A stretch of 40,381 bases of DNA from an uncultured Flavobacterium sp. (GCA_913060575.1 CAJXRR010000004.1:1-40381), one strand, 5' to 3'; shown: positions 18,069 through 29,118, numbered from the stretch's first letter. Program-made: numbers and translations. Notes: generated by a model not told the origin, from the sequence alone.

Positions 18069-18836
18069 ATGATAGCAGAAATAAAATACAACTCCAGAAA
18101 ATACAGTATCGATCTAACAAATCCAACAGACATTTCTATTCCACTTAGAGACGGAAAAGACAACGTAAATGCTTGGTATATAGATGCGCCAAAAATTTTT
18201 CCAGTTGCTTCTGATGATTGGGTCGGTTCTGTAAAAGAAGGTGCAGATGTTAATTTTAATAATATTCATTTTAACCCGCATTCTCATTGCACACATACAG
18301 AAACTGCAGGACATATTACAGAAACGGTTCACTCAATCAATAAACATTTAAATCAGTTTTTCTTTTTAGCCGAGGTGGTAACTATTCCGCCAGAAAATAT
18401 AGGAGAAGATTTTGTAATTACTAAAAGGCAGTTGCAATTTTCATTGGGAAATAAGAAAAGAGATGCGATTATTATTCGCACCCTTCCCAATTTATCGGAT
18501 AAAAAAAACATGCAATATTCTAATACAAATCCTACTTATTTATTAGAAGAAGCCGCTATATATTTAAAAGAAAAAGGAATCAAACATCTACTAGTTGATT
18601 TACCTTCGGTTGATAAAGAAAAAGATGAAGGTAAATTACTTTCTCACAATGCTTTTTGGAATACAGCTGGGAAACTTCGTTTAGATGCAACAATTACAGA
18701 ATTTATTTATGTTCCAAATTCAGTAAAAGACGGAACTTATTTTTTAAACCTAATGGTTGCAGCTATTGAAAATGATGCAAGTCCAAGTAAACCGGTTCTG
18801 TATCAAATACTTCCTAAAAATGAAGAAAAATTATAA
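18069..18836 (+). CDS. cyclase family protein (kynurenine formamidase-like)
   Basis: FNPHSHCTHTETAGHI (variant HxxxHxxxxxH cyclase motif), LLVDLPSVD. Confidence 0.8.
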   Translation: MIAEIKYNSRKYSIDLTNPTDISIPLRDGKDNVNAWYIDAPKIFPVASDDWVGSVKEGADVNFNNIHFNPHSHCTHTETAGHITETVHSINKHLNQFFFLAEVVTIPPENIGEDFVITKRQLQFSLGNKKRDAIIIRTLPNLSDKKNMQYSNTNPTYLLEEAAIYLKEKGIKHLLVDLPSVDKEKDEGKLLSHNAFWNTAGKLRLDATITEFIYVPNSVKDGTYFLNLMVAAIENDASPSKPVLYQILPKNEEKL

Positions 18837-19761
18837 AAAAAAGTGCTTTTTTTATGCAATATTAGTTCTCTTAATCTTATTAATAAACGGAGTTGTTTAT
18901 TCAGATATTTCTGTTGAAGAGTTAAAAGATCTATATGCAAATGAACACTCTAAATTTGTTGAAATTGACGGAATGCAAGTGCATTATAGAGATGAAGGAG
19001 CTGGGTTTCCAATCGTTTTAGTTCACGGTACTGCTTCCTCCTTGCATACTTGGGATGTTTGGACACAAGAGTTGATAAAAACAAATAGAGTGATAAGGAT
19101 GGATTTGCCTGCTTTTGGAATTACAGGCCCTAATAAGAATGCAGATTATTCTATTGAATCATATACCGTATTTTTAAACGCATTTCTTCAAAAATTAAAT
19201 CTTGAAAAATTTTACCTGGCTGGAAATTCATTAGGAGGAAATATTGCATGGAATTATACAGCAGAACATCCTACTAAAGTTGAAAAATTAATTTTAGTAG
19301 ATGCTAGTGGATTGCCAACGAATAAAGAGCAGCCGGCAGTTTTTAAAATGGCAAAAACACCCATTATAAGTTCACTTTTTTTATATGTTACACCTAAAAT
19401 GTTTATTAGAAAAAACATCAAAGAAGTGTATGCAGATGATACTAAGATTACAGATGAATTGATTACTCGATATCATAAAATGGCTTTACGAGTAGGAAAT
19501 AGACAAGCTTTTATTGATAGAGCAAGAATCGATTTTAAGTTAGGCTCTCAAGGGAATATAGACAAATTAAAAAGTATTCTAACACCCACACTATTAATTT
19601 GGGGAGCAAAAGACAATTGGATTCCTTTAGATAACGGAATTAGAATGGATAGCATGTTAATCAATTCTGAGTTACACATTATTGAAAATTCCGGACATGT
19701 CCCAATGGAAGAAAGCCCAGGAGAAAGCTTAGCAATTCTGAAGAAGTTTTTGTTTCAGTAA
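18820..19761 (+). CDS. alpha/beta hydrolase
   Basis: IVLVHGTASSLHTWD, LAGNSLGGNIAW (GxSxGG), GHVPMEESP; start revised to ATG 18820, overlapping the previous CDS by 17 bp. Confidence 0.9.
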   Translation: MKKNYKKKCFFYAILVLLILLINGVVYSDISVEELKDLYANEHSKFVEIDGMQVHYRDEGAGFPIVLVHGTASSLHTWDVWTQELIKTNRVIRMDLPAFGITGPNKNADYSIESYTVFLNAFLQKLNLEKFYLAGNSLGGNIAWNYTAEHPTKVEKLILVDASGLPTNKEQPAVFKMAKTPIISSLFLYVTPKMFIRKNIKEVYADDTKITDELITRYHKMALRVGNRQAFIDRARIDFKLGSQGNIDKLKSILTPTLLIWGAKDNWIPLDNGIRMDSMLINSELHIIENSGHVPMEESPGESLAILKKFLFQ

Positions 19762-19781
19762 TATGCTAGTTTAAAAGATTA

Positions 19782-20459
19782 TTACTGCTTAACTTTATAA
19801 AAATCAATTTTGTATTCTTGTTTTTTCCAAATTAGCTTAAGAATGATTGAATTTGGAGTCGAGGATACTATTTCATAATTATAAATATCTCCAGGTTTAC
19901 TCATCGCACTTTTATATTTATCATTACTGTCTTTAAATATTAAAGAAAACTTACAATCGTTAACCCAATTAATATCAAGCAAAGAATAGGATTTTCCACC
20001 ATTCATTCGCTCTAAATACATTTTATTTTTTATTGTTACGAATGTAGTATCAATAATATTTGTTTCTGGATTTGGTGATAAATAGTAAAAATCTCCATTT
20101 TTTAATTCAGAGCAATCAAGATCTTCATCAGAAATAAAATCTTCATCAAATTTATTTTCTACGTTGGTCAAATTTTCCATAGCATAATCACAATTCTTCA
20201 TCAGTTTAACACCAATATCGATTCCTAGCTTTTCAAAATCAAAATCGTCTAAAGATTTAATTTTATAAACTTTATATATTTCTTCTAAATTTGAAATAAG
20301 AATTTTTTCAAAACATTGTTCCATTTTTTCAGTGCTCTTAATTTTTTCTTTCTCTAAGCACGTACAGATTTTTTTTGATAATTTTTCAGACATATCTTGA
20401 CCATTAGTTAAATATGGTATGATAATTATTGCGAAAAATATTAATAACTTTTTTTTCAT
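19782..20459 (-). CDS. hypothetical secreted protein
   Basis: Intact ORF with N-terminal signal-like hydrophobic segment. Confidence 0.6.
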   Translation of the reverse strand: MKKKLLIFFAIIIIPYLTNGQDMSEKLSKKICTCLEKEKIKSTEKMEQCFEKILISNLEEIYKVYKIKSLDDFDFEKLGIDIGVKLMKNCDYAMENLTNVENKFDEDFISDEDLDCSELKNGDFYYLSPNPETNIIDTTFVTIKNKMYLERMNGGKSYSLLDINWVNDCKFSLIFKDSNDKYKSAMSKPGDIYNYEIVSSTPNSIILKLIWKKQEYKIDFYKVKQ

Positions 20460-20485
20460 AAGTAAATTTTTTAATAGTATGTGTT

Positions 20486-21259
20486 TTAAATAAATCCAGC
20501 TCCTAAAGCAATTGAGATTAAAATTAGCATAATTGCCACAGTTGCTTGTAAAAACTTTAGCGTTACTTTCTTTAGTAGTTTATTTCCAATATAAGCTCCA
20601 GAAATTGCTGCTAAAGTTGCACATAAAACTAGGGTAATATTATCTGTTAAACCTGCACTAGTAAATCGTGTTGCATACACGCCTAATCTTGTGAAATCTA
20701 CAAAAGTAGATACAACAACTGCGGTTCCAATAAAAGCTTCTTTAGATAAACCAGCCCTTATCAAAAAAGCACTACGTAAAGCTCCTTGGTTTCCAGAAAG
20801 TCCACCAAAGAATCCACTCAATGCACCGCCAATTGGTAGCTTATTTTTATCAAATTGTAACTTTTGAAAACGAGGAATTAAATCCAAGGTAGCAAAAATG
20901 ATTAATAGGATAGAGATGATGAATTTCACTGGAAAAACAGTCCATTCGTTTCCAAATAATTGATAGCTAAACAAAGGTTCTGTATCAGGAATTTTAAGTA
21001 AAAGCCACGCGCCAAAGAAAGCAAAAAGAACCGCAGTAATTCCAAAGCGAATTAAGACTTTTTTATTGGCATTTTTTCCAACTAAAATTATTTTATAGAT
21101 ATTGTTAAAAAAGTGAACCACACCCGTTAAAGCAATTGCTAATTCTACCGGGAAGAACAACATAAAAACTGGTGTTAAAATAGTTCCCAAACCAAAACCA
21201 GAAAAGAAGGTGAGAATAGCGGCTAAAAAAGCAACGACACAAATCAGCAATATTTCCAT
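20486..21259 (-). CDS. TSUP (TauE/SafE) family membrane transporter
   Basis: GIGLGTILTPVF-like GFGLGTILTPVFMLFFPVELAIALTGVVHF, GGALSGFFGGLSGNQGALRSAFLI. Confidence 0.88.
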   Translation of the reverse strand: MEILLICVVAFLAAILTFFSGFGLGTILTPVFMLFFPVELAIALTGVVHFFNNIYKIILVGKNANKKVLIRFGITAVLFAFFGAWLLLKIPDTEPLFSYQLFGNEWTVFPVKFIISILLIIFATLDLIPRFQKLQFDKNKLPIGGALSGFFGGLSGNQGALRSAFLIRAGLSKEAFIGTAVVVSTFVDFTRLGVYATRFTSAGLTDNITLVLCATLAAISGAYIGNKLLKKVTLKFLQATVAIMLILISIALGAGFI

Positions 21260-21268
21260 ATCGCAAAT

Positions 21269-21766
21269 TTAATTATTTAAATACTTTTTTGGAATCCCTT
21301 TTTTTCCATTTTTACTCATGGTCCAAATCATATTAGCAATCCACCAACGATTATCAGAAAATATCAATTGTTGACTTCCTACGCCCCAAGCTTTTACTCC
21401 ATCAGAGTCTTCTCCATAAAAACTCTGAATAGTATGCGCAATTCCGTTATATTCTTCTACAATATGACCTTGACTAGTTTCATAATAACCCTTAGAATAA
21501 TAATCGTCTGTTAACATTACTAAGAACTCATTTAGAGTCATGGTTTCGTGAGTTTTTTTTCCATTTTCTTCTCCAGCTACTGTAAACCTTGCTGATGGTA
21601 AAAACATTGTTCTAAAATATGCAGTGTCTATTTTTTCTCCTTTTTTTATAGAAATGATTTTTTGAGTCTCATTTACCAGAGTTTTAATGTTTTGATATAT
21701 TTTATTGTTTTGAGCACTTACTTGGTAAATCAAAAAAAGAAATAGTATTAAGATATATTTTTTCAT
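21269..21766 (-). CDS. SnoaL/NTF2-like secreted protein
   Basis: MKKYILILFLFLIYQVSAQ signal peptide; GIAHTIQSFYGEDSDGVKAWGVGSQQLIFSDNRWWIANMIWT; start revised to 21766. Confidence 0.75.
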   Translation of the reverse strand: MKKYILILFLFLIYQVSAQNNKIYQNIKTLVNETQKIISIKKGEKIDTAYFRTMFLPSARFTVAGEENGKKTHETMTLNEFLVMLTDDYYSKGYYETSQGHIVEEYNGIAHTIQSFYGEDSDGVKAWGVGSQQLIFSDNRWWIANMIWTMSKNGKKGIPKKYLNN

Positions 21767-21861
21767 TTTTATTTGTGTTGATTTTATAAATTTAGAAAAG
21801 ATTTTATGTCGACAACATATATCTTGTAACTTTAACATTACTTTTGATAAAATCAATTTCC

Positions 21862-23037
21862 ATGGCTCTTTTAGCTAATTTAAATACTTTCTTAACACTA
21901 GCCTTTGTTGTTATTTTTTCAATTGTAATTCTAGGAATGTTATTGAAAAAAATGAAGCAGCCTTATATTATTGGGTATATTTTAGTTGGAATTTTAGTGG
22001 GCGATTCAGGATTTGGATTGATACAAAATTCAGAGATTATTCAAGGGATAGGAGAGTTAGGCCTAATTTTACTACTCTTTTTTGTAGGAATGGAAATTAG
22101 TTTGCCAGAATTTAAACAACAGTGGAAAATTTCTATCATTGGTACTACATTTCAAGTGCTTTTTAGTGTCTTTGCAGTATATCTTTTAGGTTCTTATCTT
22201 GATTGGAATATTAGTAGAATAGTAGTCTTAGGCTTTGTGATTTCTTTGAGTAGCTCAGCAGTAATTATTAGAATAATACAAGAAAAAGGAATTATCGAAA
22301 GTAAATTAGGTAAAAATATTTTGAGTATTTTATTGACTCAAGATATCCTAATTGCACCAATGTTAGTGATCATTTCTATGTTGGGAGGTAAAGAACAATC
22401 TACTACAGACATCTCTTTGTTGTTGGTAGGTGCAGTAGTTTTTACTGCTATTTTAATTTATATCTATATTAAAAAGGAAGTCAAAATTCCATTTGCTAAA
22501 ACCATTGAAAAAGATCATGAGCTTCAAGTTTTTATTGCGTTGGTTTTTTGTTTTGGAGGTGCTTTATTGTCTTCTTTTTTTGGATTATCACCAGCATTAG
22601 GTTCTTTTATAGGAGGGATGATTATGCATGCTGGAAACTCAACAGAATGGATTCATGACACGCTTAACTCCTTTAGAATTCTCTTTGTATCAATCTTCTT
22701 TATTGGAGTAGGCCTACAAATAGATTTGGCATTTATTTTAAACAACAGCAACACTATTCTAGTTGCATTATTGGCCGTTTTTATCACCAATCATTTATTA
22801 AATACTATTATTTTGCGATTATTTTCATCCGATTGGAAGGACGCTATTTTAGGTGGAGCATATCTAGCACAAATCGGTGAATTAAGTTTTATGTTATGTC
22901 TTGCTGCTTATAATATGGATATTATCACTTCGTTTAGTTATTCGTTTACCATATCTTTAATAGCAATCACATTAATTATTAGTCCGTTTTGGATTGGGTT
23001 TACAGAAAAAATTATCAGGTATAAACAGAAATCATGA
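21862..23037 (+). CDS. CPA2-family cation:proton antiporter (membrane domain only)
   Basis: QPYIIGYILVGILVGDSGFGLIQ, GLILLLFFVGMEISLPEF, SLSSSAVIIRIIQEKG, LSPALGSFIGGMI. Confidence 0.9.
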   Translation: MALLANLNTFLTLAFVVIFSIVILGMLLKKMKQPYIIGYILVGILVGDSGFGLIQNSEIIQGIGELGLILLLFFVGMEISLPEFKQQWKISIIGTTFQVLFSVFAVYLLGSYLDWNISRIVVLGFVISLSSSAVIIRIIQEKGIIESKLGKNILSILLTQDILIAPMLVIISMLGGKEQSTTDISLLLVGAVVFTAILIYIYIKKEVKIPFAKTIEKDHELQVFIALVFCFGGALLSSFFGLSPALGSFIGGMIMHAGNSTEWIHDTLNSFRILFVSIFFIGVGLQIDLAFILNNSNTILVALLAVFITNHLLNTIILRLFSSDWKDAILGGAYLAQIGELSFMLCLAAYNMDIITSFSYSFTISLIAITLIISPFWIGFTEKIIRYKQKS

Positions 23038-23399
23038 ACATAGAACAACTCAGAGAACATTGTATTACAAAAAAAGGAGTGACCGAGCATTTCCCTTTTG
23101 ATGATGTTACCTTAGTTTTTAAAGTGAAAGGAAAGATGTTTGCGTTGGTAGGATTAGATCATTGGGAACAAGGTGAAACAAAAGTGAATCTAAAATGTGA
23201 CCCTGAAAGATCGGAAGAATTACGAAGCGAATATGACGGAATTAATCCTGGTTGGCATATGAATAAAACACATTGGAATACTGTTACATTAAACGATGAT
23301 GTAAATGATTCGTTAGCTTTTGAATTGATTGATCATTCCTATGATTTGGTTGCGAAAAGTTTGACAAAAAAACTAAAGGATGAGTTGAATAATTTATAG
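23034..23399 (+). CDS. MmcQ/YjbR family protein
   Basis: HCITKKGVTEHFPFDDVTLVFKVKGKMFAL, NPGWHMNKTHWNTV. Confidence 0.9.
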   Translation: MNIEQLREHCITKKGVTEHFPFDDVTLVFKVKGKMFALVGLDHWEQGETKVNLKCDPERSEELRSEYDGINPGWHMNKTHWNTVTLNDDVNDSLAFELIDHSYDLVAKSLTKKLKDELNNL

Positions 23400-23417
23400 T
23401 AAGCTGTTCTAGTTAAT

Positions 23418-23459
23418 AACAAAACGCATCAAGAATTAAACTTCCTGATGCGTTTTGTT
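23418..23459. terminator. bidirectional hairpin terminator between convergent genes
   Basis: 14-bp perfect stem AACAAAACGCATCA / TGATGCGTTTTGTT with A/T flanks. Confidence 0.85.
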
Positions 23460-23484
23460 TATTTATATTCGATAATATAGTTAC

Positions 23485-26400
23485 TTATTCATGACAACTA
23501 CAAGTTGGTTTTGTAAAGCTTCTAGTATCAAAGTTAAAAGGAACTCCTTGGTTGTATTTTCCGTTTTCCCAATAAAACTTGGTTCTTTTCTTATCGTAAT
23601 TTCCAATTTCATTCATTGTAGCAATATCAAATAAACGTCCGTTAACCATGGTATGAGTAACTGTGTTAGTATTTCTAATATTTTCTAATGGGTTTTTATC
23701 AAGAATAATTAAATCGGCTAATTTTCCTTTTACTAAAGAGCCTAATTCATCACCAACACCAATATATTCAGCGCCATTAATTGTTGCTGCTTTTAAAGCT
23801 TCTAGGTTAGACATCCCTCCTTGTTGTAGCATCCATAATTCCCAATGAGCACCTAAACCTTGTAGTTGTCCATGTGCTCCTAAATTTACTTTTACACCTA
23901 ATTTTGATAAATCTGTTACTGTTTTTGAAGTTAAAATATGTCCATTTTCATATTCTTTTTGTGGAATTTTAATTCGATGACGAGATCTTGTATCAACCAC
24001 ATATCTTGGGGTATATTTTAATAAAGTTTCGTTCTCCCAAACATTGCTTTCTTCATAGAAAAACATTTCTCCATTCATTCCTCCATAATTTACAATTAAG
24101 GTTGGTGTATAGCCAGTTTTACTATTTTTCCACAATGATAATACATCTTTATACACTGGATTTACAGGAATATTATGCTCAATTCCCGTATGACCGTCAA
24201 AAATCATACTCATATTAGAGTAGAAGTTTGAGCCTCCTTCTGGAACTACATTAACTCCTAATTCTTTAGCAGCTTGCATAATTTGCTGACGTTGTTCTCT
24301 TCTCGGTTGATTGTAACTTTTTACAGATTTCGCTCCAAAAGCTTTCGTTCTAGCTATAGCAAAACGGGCATCTTCTAAATTGTTTACAACGGCTTTAAAA
24401 TCTCCCTCAGCTCCATATAAAATAAATCCAGTAGAAAATAATCTTGGTCCGACTGTTTTTCCACTTTTCTGTAATTCTTCTAAGGTAAAAGCTGCTTGGG
24501 TATGAACCGACGGATCGTGAGAAGTAGTGACACCAAAAGCTAAGTTTGCATAAAATTGCCAATGTTTTTGAGTGCTTAATCCATTTCTAAAAGCACCAAC
24601 ATGTGCATGTACATCTACAATTCCAGGCATAATGGTTTTGCCTTTCATGTCATAAACTTTGGCATCTGCAGGAACCGTTACAGAACTCGATTTACCAATT
24701 CTCTCAATTTTATTTTGATATACGATAATGGTTCCGTTTTCGATAACTTTATCATTATCCATCGTAATTAATCTAGCATTGGTAAAAGCAACTCTTCCTT
24801 CTGGGATATCTGATTTTACTTCTAAATTAATTTTGATTCCTGTTGCTTCTGCTGTATCTAAATTTGTTTTTGCAAAAGGATCGGTTGTATTATTGATTAC
24901 ATTTTTCGTAAAATACTCATCACCCAAAGTCCAATGAACTTTTTTGTTTGAAGAAGACCAATGTAAATTAATTCCCGCTTCTTTAGATAAGCTTTCTACT
25001 TTGAAAGACTTAGTATTTGCATCAATATTAATCTCTTTTCCGTTGTGTACAAATGGCGCCACATATACTTTATGTAAATGAATAATAGCTACCCATTTAT
25101 TATCAGGACTTGGTGCAATTCTATTGGCAAGTTTAGAAGTAAAATGACTTTTTTCGTCTTTTCCATCTAAGTTTACACTTTTTAATTTTTTAGTTAAGTT
25201 TCCAAAGAAAGATCCTCCAGTTTGGAAGAATACACGTTGATTGTCATAAGAAAACATAGGAAATTCTCCAGATTCTGAGATTCTTTTTGGATACGTACCT
25301 GTATAACTCATGATGTAGATTCCAGTTTCTTTTGTGAAATCAAAACCTTGATCCCCATTACCGCTTTCTTTTCTGTAAGCAATTTTACTTCCAGATCTGT
25401 CATAAACTGGAGTTCTATAGATTCCTTTTTCGGAAGTTAGTTTCTTTAATCCTGTACCGTCTAAATTTATTGAATGAATGCTTCCTAGATTTTCATCATT
25501 CCAAGTAACAAATAAAATAGATTTTCCATCAGGAGAGAAGCTAGCATCCGCTTCAAAATCAGTTAAATTGGTTACTCTAGTTGGAGTTCCATCTGGCAAA
25601 CTTTTTTTGTAAATCTGACCTAATGATGTAAATACTAGTGTTTTTCCATCAGGAGAAGTTTTAGCGTCTTTTATCATTTTTGAAGTAAACGTTTCTGAAA
25701 ACACTTTTCTTTTTACATTGTGAGTTTCAGCAAGTTTAATTTTAGCATCAATCTCAAAAGGAATGTTTCTAACAATTTTTGAAGCTACATTTATGGTGTG
25801 AATTTTACCAGCACTCCAAAAAACGATATCTTCATTGTTAGGCATCCAACTAAAATAAGGATAGACACCAAAAACAGCCCAAGCCTCTTGCTGATCTTTA
25901 TCCAAATCAAAGTAAATTGGAGTTTCTTCACCAGTTTCTAAATTATGAATGTATAAAACCGTTTTTTCACGAATTCTTTTTACAAATGCTAATGATTTTC
26001 CATCTTTAGAAACTACAGGCCTCGCTGCACCTCCTGGTCCACCTGTAACTGTTATAGTTTTTCCAGTAGAAAAATCATATCGTTTAATGGCATATATCTG
26101 ACTATTTGGGTCTTTATTGTATTGAAAATATCCGCCAGGATACATGTCTTCTGAATAGTATAAATATTTTCCATCGGGTGATACAGAAGGATCATTTACA
26201 TCTTGCTGGTCATTTTTTCTTTTAGTTAATTGCAAACCAGCACTTCCAGAAAATGAATATTGCCACATCTCTCCTGCGCCAACAGAACGTTGAGAAGTGT
26301 AATGCTTTCTTGCAATGATCGACTTTCCATCTGGCGTCCAAACGGCATTGTTTAACAATCTGAATTTTTCTTTGGTAATTGATTTTGCATTTTTTCCATC

Positions 26401-26769
26401 AGCAGTCATTACCCAAATATTATTTCCGCCTTCTAAATCGCTAGTAAAAGAAATGTATTTTCCGTCGGGACTAAATCTAGGTTGAACTTCATAGGCTAAT
26501 CCAGTTCTTAAGGCAGTTGCTTTTCCTCCAGAAATAGGCATCGTATAAATATCTCCCAGCATATCAAAAACAATTGTTTTTCCATCAGGACTAACATCTA
26601 AGTTCATCCAAGTTCCTTCATCTGTTTTTAGGTTAAAGTTTTTGTATTTCCAATCCTTATGAGGATTATTTACGTCCCAAGTAGCTTTTTTAGTTTCCTC
26701 TTTTTTTTGAGAAAAGGCTATAATTGAAAAAGAAAAAATTAGTACGAATAGTAGAATTTTGCGTATCAT
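23485..26769 (-). CDS. amidohydrolase fused to N-terminal TolB/PD40 beta-propeller
   Basis: Repeated SPDGKxIxF propeller motifs; GVVDVHAHVGAFR-like PGIVDVHAHVGAFRNG; GKLADLIILDKNPLENI; start revised to 26769. Confidence 0.9.
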   Translation of the reverse strand: MIRKILLFVLIFSFSIIAFSQKKEETKKATWDVNNPHKDWKYKNFNLKTDEGTWMNLDVSPDGKTIVFDMLGDIYTMPISGGKATALRTGLAYEVQPRFSPDGKYISFTSDLEGGNNIWVMTADGKNAKSITKEKFRLLNNAVWTPDGKSIIARKHYTSQRSVGAGEMWQYSFSGSAGLQLTKRKNDQQDVNDPSVSPDGKYLYYSEDMYPGGYFQYNKDPNSQIYAIKRYDFSTGKTITVTGGPGGAARPVVSKDGKSLAFVKRIREKTVLYIHNLETGEETPIYFDLDKDQQEAWAVFGVYPYFSWMPNNEDIVFWSAGKIHTINVASKIVRNIPFEIDAKIKLAETHNVKRKVFSETFTSKMIKDAKTSPDGKTLVFTSLGQIYKKSLPDGTPTRVTNLTDFEADASFSPDGKSILFVTWNDENLGSIHSINLDGTGLKKLTSEKGIYRTPVYDRSGSKIAYRKESGNGDQGFDFTKETGIYIMSYTGTYPKRISESGEFPMFSYDNQRVFFQTGGSFFGNLTKKLKSVNLDGKDEKSHFTSKLANRIAPSPDNKWVAIIHLHKVYVAPFVHNGKEINIDANTKSFKVESLSKEAGINLHWSSSNKKVHWTLGDEYFTKNVINNTTDPFAKTNLDTAEATGIKINLEVKSDIPEGRVAFTNARLITMDNDKVIENGTIIVYQNKIERIGKSSSVTVPADAKVYDMKGKTIMPGIVDVHAHVGAFRNGLSTQKHWQFYANLAFGVTTSHDPSVHTQAAFTLEELQKSGKTVGPRLFSTGFILYGAEGDFKAVVNNLEDARFAIARTKAFGAKSVKSYNQPRREQRQQIMQAAKELGVNVVPEGGSNFYSNMSMIFDGHTGIEHNIPVNPVYKDVLSLWKNSKTGYTPTLIVNYGGMNGEMFFYEESNVWENETLLKYTPRYVVDTRSRHRIKIPQKEYENGHILTSKTVTDLSKLGVKVNLGAHGQLQGLGAHWELWMLQQGGMSNLEALKAATINGAEYIGVGDELGSLVKGKLADLIILDKNPLENIRNTNTVTHTMVNGRLFDIATMNEIGNYDKKRTKFYWENGKYNQGVPFNFDTRSFTKPTCSCHE

Positions 26770-26829
26770 TTGAAATTGATTTTTAATAAAGTGCTTAAAG
26801 ATAAGTAAGTTTCTTCTTAGTTTTGCCAT

Positions 26830-28452
26830 ATGATTATAAAAGGTAACATTGTCGATATTCTAAATAGAAAGGTTTTTAAAGGTGAAATTAAAATCTCTAA
26901 TGGTAAGATTATATCGATCCGAAAATCAAATCATTCTATAGAAAATTATATTTTACCAGGCTTTGTTGATGCGCATATTCACATTGAAAGCTCTATGTTG
27001 GTTCCGTCAGAATTTGCAAAAATTGCGGTTGTTCATGGAACTGTTGCTACAGTTTCTGATCCGCATGAGATTGCCAATGTTTTAGGAGTAAAAGGTGTTG
27101 ATTTTATGATTGAAAACGGAAGTAAAGTCCCCTTGAAATTTAATTTTGGCGCACCGTCTTGTGTTCCAGCAACCTCTTTTGAAAGTGCAGGTGCAATTAT
27201 CGATTCTGATGATATTCAAAAAATGATGGCAAATCCAGCGATTAAATATTTAGCTGAAATGATGAATTATCCTGGAGTTTTATTTGACGATGAAGAAGTG
27301 ATGAAAAAAATAGCTTGGGCCAAACATTATAATAAACCTGTAGATGGTCATGCTCCTGGTTTACAAGGCGAAGCTGTTACCAAATATATTTCTGCCGGAA
27401 TTTCAACAGATCACGAGTGCTTTACCTATGAAGAAGCTTCAGAAAAGTTGCAGAAAGGAATGAAAGTCATCATAAGAGAAGGAAGTGCCGCAAAGAATTT
27501 TGAAGCCTTAATTGATTTATTACCTGAGCATTTTGAAAACATGATGTTTTGTTCTGATGATAAACATCCAGATGATTTATTATTAGGCCATATGAATCAA
27601 TTATGTCAAAGAGCCGTTGCAAAAGGAATGGATGTTTTTAAAATCTTACAAGCGGCTTGTGTGAATCCTGTAAAACACTATAATTTAGATGTTGGGTTAT
27701 TGCAAGAAGGAGACGATGCTGATTTTATTGTGGTTGAAGATTTAGAAAACTTTAATGTGAAACAAACTTTTATCAATGGAAAATTGGTTGCCGAAAATGG
27801 CACTTCTTTTGTGAAACATATAGAGTTTGAAGTCTTAAATAATTTTAATGTTGATAAGAAAATTGTTGCAGATTTTAAATTCCTTTCCAATTCAAATAAG
27901 ATTCGCGTAATTGAAGTTTTAGATGGAGAATTGGTAACCAATGAAATTGTTTGTGATGCTTTGAAAGTAGATGGAAATTTAGTTTCTAATACAACAGATG
28001 ATATTTTAAAAATGACCGTGGTAAATCGTTATCAGAATTCTGAACCCTCTATTGCATTTATCAAAAATTTTGGATTAAAAACTGGAGCGATTGCTAGTTC
28101 TGTTGGGCACGATTCTCATAATATTATTGCAGTTGGAGCTTCGGATGAAATGATTTGTAAAGCGGTTAATGTATTAATTGAAAACAAAGGCGGAATTTGT
28201 ATTGTAAATGAATCTAGTGAAAAAGTAGTTGCTTTACCAGTAGCAGGAATTATGAGTGACCAGCCAGCAGAAATTATTGGAAAATCTTATGCAGTATTAG
28301 ATGCTTTAGCTAAAGAAATGGGTAGTACTTTAAAGGCACCGTTTATGTCATTATCTTTTATGGCTTTGCTAGTAATCCCATCTTTAAAGTTAAGTGATAA
28401 AGGTCTTTTTGATGGAAATACTTTTAAATTCACTTCTTTGGAAGTTAAATAA
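26830..28452 (+). CDS. ade: adenine deaminase
   Basis: [66 protein letters not shown]. Confidence 0.95.
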   Translation: MIIKGNIVDILNRKVFKGEIKISNGKIISIRKSNHSIENYILPGFVDAHIHIESSMLVPSEFAKIAVVHGTVATVSDPHEIANVLGVKGVDFMIENGSKVPLKFNFGAPSCVPATSFESAGAIIDSDDIQKMMANPAIKYLAEMMNYPGVLFDDEEVMKKIAWAKHYNKPVDGHAPGLQGEAVTKYISAGISTDHECFTYEEASEKLQKGMKVIIREGSAAKNFEALIDLLPEHFENMMFCSDDKHPDDLLLGHMNQLCQRAVAKGMDVFKILQAACVNPVKHYNLDVGLLQEGDDADFIVVEDLENFNVKQTFINGKLVAENGTSFVKHIEFEVLNNFNVDKKIVADFKFLSNSNKIRVIEVLDGELVTNEIVCDALKVDGNLVSNTTDDILKMTVVNRYQNSEPSIAFIKNFGLKTGAIASSVGHDSHNIIAVGASDEMICKAVNVLIENKGGICIVNESSEKVVALPVAGIMSDQPAEIIGKSYAVLDALAKEMGSTLKAPFMSLSFMALLVIPSLKLSDKGLFDGNTFKFTSLEVK

Positions 28453-28480
28453 TAATACATTTACCAAACAAATTAATCGT

Positions 28481-29071
28481 ATGACATTATTAGAAGAATT
28501 ACAAAGTAGAAGTGGAAATCAATGCGAATTATGTACTTCACAAAATAATTTAGAAGTGTATGAGATTCCGCCAACTTCAACAGGTGGAGTAGATGGAAGT
28601 TTATTAGCTTGTGATGTTTGTATTGGTCAAATTGAAAATCCAGAAACTACCGATGCTAATCATTGGCGATGTTTAAATGATAGTATGTGGTCTGAGTTTA
28701 GGTCTGTAAAGATAATTGCTTGGCGAATGTTATCTCGTTTAAGAAAAGAAGGTTGGCCTCAAGATCTCTTAGATATGTTGTATTTAGAGGAAGAGGATTT
28801 ACGTTTTGCTAAAGAAACAGGAGAGCATTTAGATGAAAATGAAAAAATAATTCATAGAGATGCCAACGGAGCCATTTTGCAAGCAGGAGATTCTGTTGTT
28901 TTAATTAAAGATTTAAAAGTAAAAGGATCTAGCATGGTTGCTAAACAAGGCACAGCAGTAAGAAGAATTTCTTTAGATCATGAAAATGCCAATTATATAG
29001 AAGGCAAAGTAGGGCCTACCCAAATTGTAATTATTACCGATTATGTCAAAAAAATGTCTGAGAAGGAGTAA
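28481..29071 (+). CDS. PhnA/YjdM-like zinc-ribbon protein
   Basis: CELCTSQNNLEVYEIPP...LLACDVC; C-terminal GDSVVLIKDLKVKGSSMVAKQGTAVRRI; start revised to ATG 28481. Confidence 0.85.
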   Translation: MTLLEELQSRSGNQCELCTSQNNLEVYEIPPTSTGGVDGSLLACDVCIGQIENPETTDANHWRCLNDSMWSEFRSVKIIAWRMLSRLRKEGWPQDLLDMLYLEEEDLRFAKETGEHLDENEKIIHRDANGAILQAGDSVVLIKDLKVKGSSMVAKQGTAVRRISLDHENANYIEGKVGPTQIVIITDYVKKMSEKE

Positions 29072-29118
29072 TATCTTGTCATTTACTCACTTTATTCAGT
29101 GTAAATATATTTACCAGA

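Noticed and set aside
17843-18332. Minus-strand ORFs 17843-18163 and 18114-18332 across the hemW/cyclase junction
   Set aside because: Antisense to recognised genes and spanning a palindromic repeat; no domain motif.
18069-19761. Cyclase plus alpha/beta hydrolase as a biosynthetic gene cluster
   Set aside because: Only two generic hydrolases flanked by hemW and an unrelated minus-strand gene; no biosynthetic core enzyme.
23988-24218. Plus-strand ORFs inside the amidohydrolase (also 23663-23848 and 24728-24937)
   Set aside because: Antisense shadows of a clearly coding propeller-amidohydrolase frame.
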